DNA from: Microbacterium sp. cf332 | GTDB lineage: Bacteria > Actinomycetota > Actinomycetes > Actinomycetales > Microbacteriaceae | Direction: 5' to 3' | DNA: 64,000 bases | NCBI RefSeq assembly: GCF_900102175.1 | Contig: NZ_FNKN01000001.1 | Coordinates: 1,116,001-1,180,000 of the forward strand | In this document: piece after piece, positions 59,818 to 64,000 of the stretch | Layout of the letters: the number at the start of each line of letters is the position of its first letter | How positions within the stretch are numbered: position 1 is the stretch's first letter | Made by a program: the position numbers and the translations under genes | Notes under the pieces: model-generated | Database searches by the model: none | What the model was told of the DNA's origin: nothing | Seen by the model: only the letters and a program-made list of their open reading frames with translations

Positions 59818-61593
59818 TCAGTCTACGTCGGGCGTGTGCACGCGGGCGGGGCGGGCTCGGCGGGGGCGTTCGACCTCCGGGGGCAGGTCGACCTCGTCGC
59901 GGCCGAGGGCGGCGAGGTGGGTGCGCGAGATGTCGGAGACCGCCTGCGCGATGGCCGGGTCCTCACCGCGGGCGAGGCCGGCGTACTCGAGGCGCAGCGC
60001 GCCGTCGACGGGGGTCGCCTTGACCCACAGCCGCCGGCGCGGCACGAACAGTCCCGCGAGCAGCCCGAGGGTCGCGAGGATCGCGAACACGAGCACGAAC
60101 GGCGCGCCGATGTCGCGGTGGATCGACAGCGAGACGTAGCGCTTGACGGACTCGTCGGCTCCCGCGGCTCGCTGATCCTCGAAGGTCACGGTGCCGAGGC
60201 CGTTCGGGAGGTCGACGGTCTGACCGGGCTCGAGTTCGAGCGAGGCGAGGCCGGAGTCGCCGCCGGCGATCTGCTCCATACCGGTCGGGTCGAGCGTGTA
60301 GACCGAACGGGGCGTGCCGTCGTCGATGCCGAGGTCGCCCTCGTACACCCAGAACGTCACGAGCGGGTTCGTCAGGTCGCCGTAGGCCGAGCCGATCGCA
60401 CCCGTGTTGAGGGTCGCAGCGGTCGGATAGAAGAATCCGACGAGCCCGAGCTGATCCGGCATACCGTCGGCGATCTTCACGACGCCCTGCGAGGTCATGT
60501 TGTTGTCCTGCGGCAGGAACGGCACGTCCTCGCTGAAGACCACGCCGCCGCTCGCGTCGCGCACCGTGATGGTCGGCGCGTAGCCGTTGCCCATCAGATA
60601 GATGCGGTCGCCCTCGATCTCGTAGGGATGGTTGACCCGCACCTCGCCGTTACGCGATTCCTGGCCCGGCTCCGCGACGGTGAGGTGGGCGAGGAAGTCG
60701 CCCGCCATCCCGTGGCCGGCCTCGCCGGTGAATGCGCCGTACGAGACGTCGAACTTGTCGAGGGTCAGCGAGTACGGCGGCATCTCGTCGGTGTCGACGA
60801 AACGTCCCGGGTTGAACGAGGTGTATCCGAGGCCGAGCGAGTTGACGAAGGTGTCGCCTTCGACGATGACGGTCTGGCCCGTGTAGGTCATGCCGCCGCC
60901 GATGCCGACCGAGAGCAGCACCCCGACGAGCGCGCCGTGGAAGACGAGGTTGCCCGTCTCGCGCAGGTAGCCGCGCTCGGCCGAGACCGACGCCGTTCCG
61001 CCCGTGTCGTACCGCTCGACCCGGTAGCCGGACTTGCGCAGCTGGCGCTGGGCCTCGTCGACGGCGGTCGCGGCCGCAGCCGCGGCATCCTCGTCTTCGG
61101 CGAGCGCCACGCCGACGGACCGATGGTCGGCGAGCCGCGACAACCGCGCGGGCGTGCGGGGCGGGCGCGACTTCAGCGCCTGCCAGTGGTGCTTCGTCCG
61201 CGGGATGACGCAGCCGATGAGCGAGACGAACAGGAGGATGTAGATCGCCGAGAACCACACCGAGGTGTAGACGTCGAACATCTGCAGCGCGTCGAGCACG
61301 GGGTAGAGGTCGGGGTTGTCGGCCCGCCACTGCGTCACGCCGTTCGGGTCGGCCCCGCGCTGCGGCACGATAGAGCCCGGGATCGCGGCGATCGCGAGCA
61401 GGAGCAGCAGCACGAGCGCCGTGCGCATGCTGGTGAGCTGACGCCAGCCCCATCGCAGCCAGCCCACGACGCCGAGCTGCGGTTGGACGATCGCACGGTC
61501 GGCGTCCGGACCCGTGGTGTCGGGTGCGTCGGAATGGTCTCCCGGTCGCAGCGGCGCCGAGGGGTCGGCCTGGTCAGAGGAAGGTCGGGACAC
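59818..61593 (-). CDS. resB: Cytochrome c biogenesis protein ResB (Ccs1)
   Basis: 591-residue partner of CcsB in System II. Three TM helices lie in the first 240 residues (MRTALVLLLLLAIAAIPGSIVPQRG near 58; VYTSVWFSAIYILLFVSLIGCVIPR near 108; HGALVGVLLSVG near 215). A large extracytoplasmic domain follows, then a fourth TM near 515 (APFVLVFAILATLGLLAGLF). It overlaps ccdA by 20 nt. Confidence 0.95.
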   Translation of the reverse strand: MSRPSSDQADPSAPLRPGDHSDAPDTTGPDADRAIVQPQLGVVGWLRWGWRQLTSMRTALVLLLLLAIAAIPGSIVPQRGADPNGVTQWRADNPDLYPVLDALQMFDVYTSVWFSAIYILLFVSLIGCVIPRTKHHWQALKSRPPRTPARLSRLADHRSVGVALAEDEDAAAAAATAVDEAQRQLRKSGYRVERYDTGGTASVSAERGYLRETGNLVFHGALVGVLLSVGIGGGMTYTGQTVIVEGDTFVNSLGLGYTSFNPGRFVDTDEMPPYSLTLDKFDVSYGAFTGEAGHGMAGDFLAHLTVAEPGQESRNGEVRVNHPYEIEGDRIYLMGNGYAPTITVRDASGGVVFSEDVPFLPQDNNMTSQGVVKIADGMPDQLGLVGFFYPTAATLNTGAIGSAYGDLTNPLVTFWVYEGDLGIDDGTPRSVYTLDPTGMEQIAGGDSGLASLELEPGQTVDLPNGLGTVTFEDQRAAGADESVKRYVSLSIHRDIGAPFVLVFAILATLGLLAGLFVPRRRLWVKATPVDGALRLEYAGLARGEDPAIAQAVSDISRTHLAALGRDEVDLPPEVERPRRARPARVHTPDVD

Positions 61594-62434
61594 CGGCCAC
61601 CACTCCTTGGAAGACGGACATGATCGCGGTCCAGACGCCGGTGACCATCAGGACACCGAGGAGAACGAGCAGCACGCCGCCCGCGATGTTCACGACGCGG
61701 ATGTGCCGGCGGACGAACGCGACCGAGCGGGTGGCCCAGCTCGCTCCGAGCGCCAGCAGGACGAACGGGATGCCGAGCCCGAGCGAGTACGCGACGGCGA
61801 GGATGCCGGCACGCGTCGGATCGGCTTGGCTGAGGGCGATGGAGAGGATGGCGGCGAGGGTGGGACCGATGCAAGGCGCCCAGCCGATGCCCATCGCGAT
61901 GCCGAGCAGCGGGGCGCCGGCGATGCCCAGGTTCTGCCGCAGCTGCGGACGGTAGATGCGCTGCGCGAATCCGAAGAGACCCACGAAGACGAGCCCGAGG
62001 ACGATCACGACGGCGCCGAGGACGCGGGTGATGACCTCCTGGTACTCGAGGAAGACCCGGCCGATCGTCCCGGCGAACACACCGAGGGTGAGGAAGACCA
62101 GGGTGAAGCCGGCGATGAAGAGGCCGACGCCCAGCAGCAGCCGTCCGCGGCCGGGACCTGCCGGCGCGCTCGGCGCGGCCGTGGTCGTCGCCGTCGGCGA
62201 GTCGACCGAGACGCGGACCGCTCCCCCCGCATCCTCCGAGGTGCGTGCGATCGCCCGAGAGCGGTCGCGCGCGGCGGCGGGCTCGCGCGGCGTGACCGCG
62301 CTGCCGAGGAAGCCGAGGTAGCCGGGGACGAGCGGGAGCACGCACGGCGAGAGGAACGAGACGAGGCCCGCGAGGACGGCGATCGGCACCGCGAGCCACA
62401 GCGCGCCGCCGAAGACGATCTCGCCCGGGTTCAC
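61574..62434 (-). CDS. ccdA: Thiol-disulfide transmembrane protein CcdA
   Basis: 286 residues, six TM helices in two triplets. Each triplet has one redox cysteine: LSPCVLPLVPGYLG (near 30) and GIGWAPCIGPTLAAI (near 180). It carries electrons from cytoplasmic thioredoxin to the outside, keeping apocytochrome cysteines reduced through the TlpA/ResA-like protein encoded upstream. A hydrophilic insertion (about 48-95) separates helices 1 and 2. GTG 62434 overlaps the upstream stop. Confidence 0.95.
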   Translation of the reverse strand: MNPGEIVFGGALWLAVPIAVLAGLVSFLSPCVLPLVPGYLGFLGSAVTPREPAAARDRSRAIARTSEDAGGAVRVSVDSPTATTTAAPSAPAGPGRGRLLLGVGLFIAGFTLVFLTLGVFAGTIGRVFLEYQEVITRVLGAVVIVLGLVFVGLFGFAQRIYRPQLRQNLGIAGAPLLGIAMGIGWAPCIGPTLAAILSIALSQADPTRAGILAVAYSLGLGIPFVLLALGASWATRSVAFVRRHIRVVNIAGGVLLVLLGVLMVTGVWTAIMSVFQGVVAGVPTFL

Positions 62435-63039
62435 GACGATCCCGCGCCGGCGTTCGCGGCATCCTCGACGAGGGTGCGCAGGATGCCGGCATCGCGCAGC
62501 TGTCCGACGATGCGCGCGGCGACGCGACCCTCCGTGTCGAGCACGAGCGTCGTGGGAGCCGCCTGCACGGAGGCGGATGCGGCGAGCGCGAGCTTCAGGT
62601 CGCCGTCGCCCTGCATCAGCAGCGAGGGGTAGCTGATGCCGTAGGTCTGCTCGAACGAGCCCGCCTGCTCGGGGCCGTCGTAGATGTTGATGCCGAGGAA
62701 GTCGGCCCCCACCGCCTGCGTGTCGGTGTAGACCTCTTCGAGGAGCGGCGCCTCGGCCCGGCACGGGCCGCACTGGGCGTACCAGAAGTTCAGGACCACC
62801 GGCTGGCCGACGTAGTCGGCGCTCGAGATGGTCGAGCCGTCGACGGCGGTGCCGGTGAACTCCAGCGACGCGCCCCGCTCCGACTCGGGGATCTCGGTGA
62901 CGGTGCCGTCACCGGAGATGAAACCCTTGTTGTCGCCGTCGCGGTACTGGCCCGCGAGATCGTCGTTGGGGCTCGTGCAGGCGGCGAGCCCCGCCACCAG
63001 ACCGAGGGCGAGGGCGGCGGCCATCAGGCGGCGCTTCAT
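62431..63039 (-). CDS. TlpA/ResA-like thioredoxin-fold lipoprotein
   Basis: 202 residues: lipoprotein signal with lipobox LAAC (Cys21), then a thioredoxin fold with the active site WYAQCGPCRAEAP near 90-102 and the cis-Pro region AAPTTLVLDTEGR near 165. It would reduce the haem-binding cysteines of apocytochrome c outside the membrane, reloaded by CcdA. It is coupled to both neighbours (TGATG with the phosphatase, GTGA with ccdA). Confidence 0.94.
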   Translation of the reverse strand: MKRRLMAAALALGLVAGLAACTSPNDDLAGQYRDGDNKGFISGDGTVTEIPESERGASLEFTGTAVDGSTISSADYVGQPVVLNFWYAQCGPCRAEAPLLEEVYTDTQAVGADFLGINIYDGPEQAGSFEQTYGISYPSLLMQGDGDLKLALAASASVQAAPTTLVLDTEGRVAARIVGQLRDAGILRTLVEDAANAGAGSS

Positions 63040-63680
63040 CAGACGGCTCCGACATCGACGGCGCCCGCGGTGGATGCGGGCTCGGCGTATGCGACCTCGC
63101 GCCAGACGGCGTCGTCTCCCCCGTCGCCGAGCTCGAAGCTCGTGACGCTCGACAGTGCGCAGCGACGGCGGCGCGGGTCATGCCGCAGCGGCTCGCCCGC
63201 GATCGCGAGGTGCGTGATCCAGATGGGCAGCTGGTGCGAGACGATCACGGCATCGCCAGACTCCGTGGCGTGCCACAGCTCGCGCATCGCGGCATCCATG
63301 CGCGCGACGATCTCGACGTAGGGCTCACCCCAGCTCGGGGTCGCCGGCGTGCGCAGATGCCGCCAGTTCCACGGGTTGACGAGGGCCTGGCGCATCCGGC
63401 GCCCCTCGAAGACGTTATGCGGCTCGATGACCCGCTCGTCGGTGACGGGCTGCACGCCGAACAGCTCGGTGAACGGCTCGGAAGACTCGCGCGTGCGCTG
63501 CAGGGGCGACGAGACGAGCGCCGTCACGGGGCGTTCGAGCGACGCGACGTGCTCGGCGGCCGAGCGGGCCATGCGCCGGCCGTCCTCGCTCAGACCGAAG
63601 TGCGGCAGCCGTCCGTAGAGCACGCGCCGGGGATTGTGGACCTCCCCGTGGCGCACGAGATGAAGACGGGCTGCAGGCAC
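63039..63680 (-). CDS. Histidine phosphatase (phosphoglycerate-mutase-like) family protein
   Basis: 213 residues. The catalytic LVRHGEVHNPRRVLYGRLPHFGLS motif is at about 8-31, with a second His in AVIVSHQLPIWI near 150 and Glu near 95. Substrate cannot be named; the clade includes broad-specificity sugar and nucleotide phosphatases. GTG 63680 follows TAGACT by 7 nt. It is the first gene of the cytochrome c maturation operon, a common actinobacterial arrangement. Confidence 0.92.
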   Translation of the reverse strand: MPAARLHLVRHGEVHNPRRVLYGRLPHFGLSEDGRRMARSAAEHVASLERPVTALVSSPLQRTRESSEPFTELFGVQPVTDERVIEPHNVFEGRRMRQALVNPWNWRHLRTPATPSWGEPYVEIVARMDAAMRELWHATESGDAVIVSHQLPIWITHLAIAGEPLRHDPRRRRCALSSVTSFELGDGGDDAVWREVAYAEPASTAGAVDVGAV

Positions 63681-63687
63681 GGTCTCC

Positions 63688-63693
63688 AGTCTA
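63688..63693 (-). promoter_or_regulatory. -10 box TAGACT, leaderless promoter of the cytochrome c maturation operon
   Basis: TAGACT on the minus strand ends 7 nt before GTG 63680. Confidence 0.6.
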
Positions 63694-63731
63694 CGGCGAC
63701 CACTCCTATGCGGACCCTGAGCGCGCGACGC

Positions 63732-64000
63732 TCACGGGCCCTCGACCGTGGGCTCCGGCGCACCGGCTCCCCCGGAACGCCGTTCGCGCCGTGCCGATCG
63801 CACGCGCGAGACCACGAACCAGACGATCAGCGCCACCACGACGACGATGACGATCGTCTGGAAGATCTCGGCGTACTGCTCGACGATGTGCCAGTTCTCG
63901 CCCAACAGGAAGCCCGCCATCACGAAGATGGAGTTCCAGATGAGGCTGCCCGCTGTCGTCAGCAGCCCGAACTTCCACCAGTGCATACGCGCGACCCCCG
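63732..64000 (-). CDS. DedA-family membrane protein, 5' end outside window
   Basis: Only the C-terminal part (about 89 residues) is visible: GVARMHWWKFGLLTTAGSLI, the DedA signature region, then FVMAGFLLGENWHIVEQY and a final TM (about VVVVALIVWFVV), ending in a basic tail. DedA proteins are inner-membrane phospholipid or undecaprenyl-phosphate flippase-like transporters. An internal ATG at 63986 is not the true start because the family motif continues upstream of it to the edge. Confidence 0.85.
   Translation of the reverse strand, partial: GVARMHWWKFGLLTTAGSLIWNSIFVMAGFLLGENWHIVEQYAEIFQTIVIVVVVALIVWFVVSRVRSARRERRSGGAGAPEPTVEGP

Overview
The window is a 64-kb stretch of a GC-rich actinobacterial chromosome. 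It is most like Microbacteriaceae (Microbacterium or a close relative), judging by overall gene content, DUF2510 and DUF4229 proteins, GTG/TTG starts, tight ATGA gene overlaps and many apparently leaderless genes. That assignment is an inference from pattern; no 16S rRNA or other marker is present. The region is mostly ordinary chromosome: no insertion sequence, prophage, CRISPR array or plasmid function was seen.

Layout. 1-1653: drug-type ABC exporter (the permease runs off the left edge). 1748-11434: a self-contained peptide uptake and breakdown block (two-domain Lrp regulator, alpha/beta hydrolase, M24 protein, two Dpp permeases, binding lipoprotein, M19 dipeptidase, and divergently a fused DppD-DppF ATPase). 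11481-13832: aminotransferase, then a DUF559 nuclease-like gene bracketed by two 62-bp palindromes of identical design. 13873-15865: murB behind a pair of MaoC/HotDog dehydratase genes. 15875-21383: sulfite-exporter-type permease, DUF2510 membrane protein and a heterodimeric ABC exporter. 21524-23202: small alarmone synthetase, then ohr-ohrR with its operator. 23259-27229: SDR, SMP-30, GH15 and an acidic protein. 27373-30865: DUF368 protein, CYP152-type P450, a 600-bp gene-free stretch with hairpins, and an SRPBCC protein. 30937-35410: tRNA-Met, tRNA-Thr, M23 peptidase, inositol-phosphatase family enzyme, membrane protein, orphan response regulator and tRNA-Tyr. 35528-41052: zinc-finger FBP protein, two secreted or membrane proteins, YajQ, hydrolase and a hypothetical protein. 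41063-52962: ferredoxin-NADP reductase plus most of the menaquinone pathway (polyprenyl synthase, menG, menF, menD, menA, menE, menB, menC). 52984-58603: TetR with tandem operators controlling an MMPL transporter and a YhgE/Pip protein. 58745-63039: System II cytochrome c maturation (ccsB, resB, ccdA, resA-like). 63039-64000: histidine phosphatase and a DedA protein cut by the right edge.

How the genes work together. The right half is largely about respiration: menaquinone is made between 42 and 53 kb, and haem attachment to c-type cytochromes is handled at 59-63 kb. The left half is about peptide nutrition and envelope traffic.

The strongest non-gene signals are: (i) about nineteen transcription units whose start codon lies only 6-8 nt after a TANNNT-type -10 box, pointing to widespread leaderless mRNAs, including two divergent genes whose -10 boxes overlap and two cases where the upstream gene's stop codon is part of the next gene's -10 box; (ii) the palindrome-DUF559-palindrome unit; (iii) a tandem pair of TetR operators; (iv) a P450 whose residues suggest a fatty-acid peroxygenase or decarboxylase; (v) an MMPL transporter with what looks like a degenerate ABC-ATPase domain at its C-terminus.
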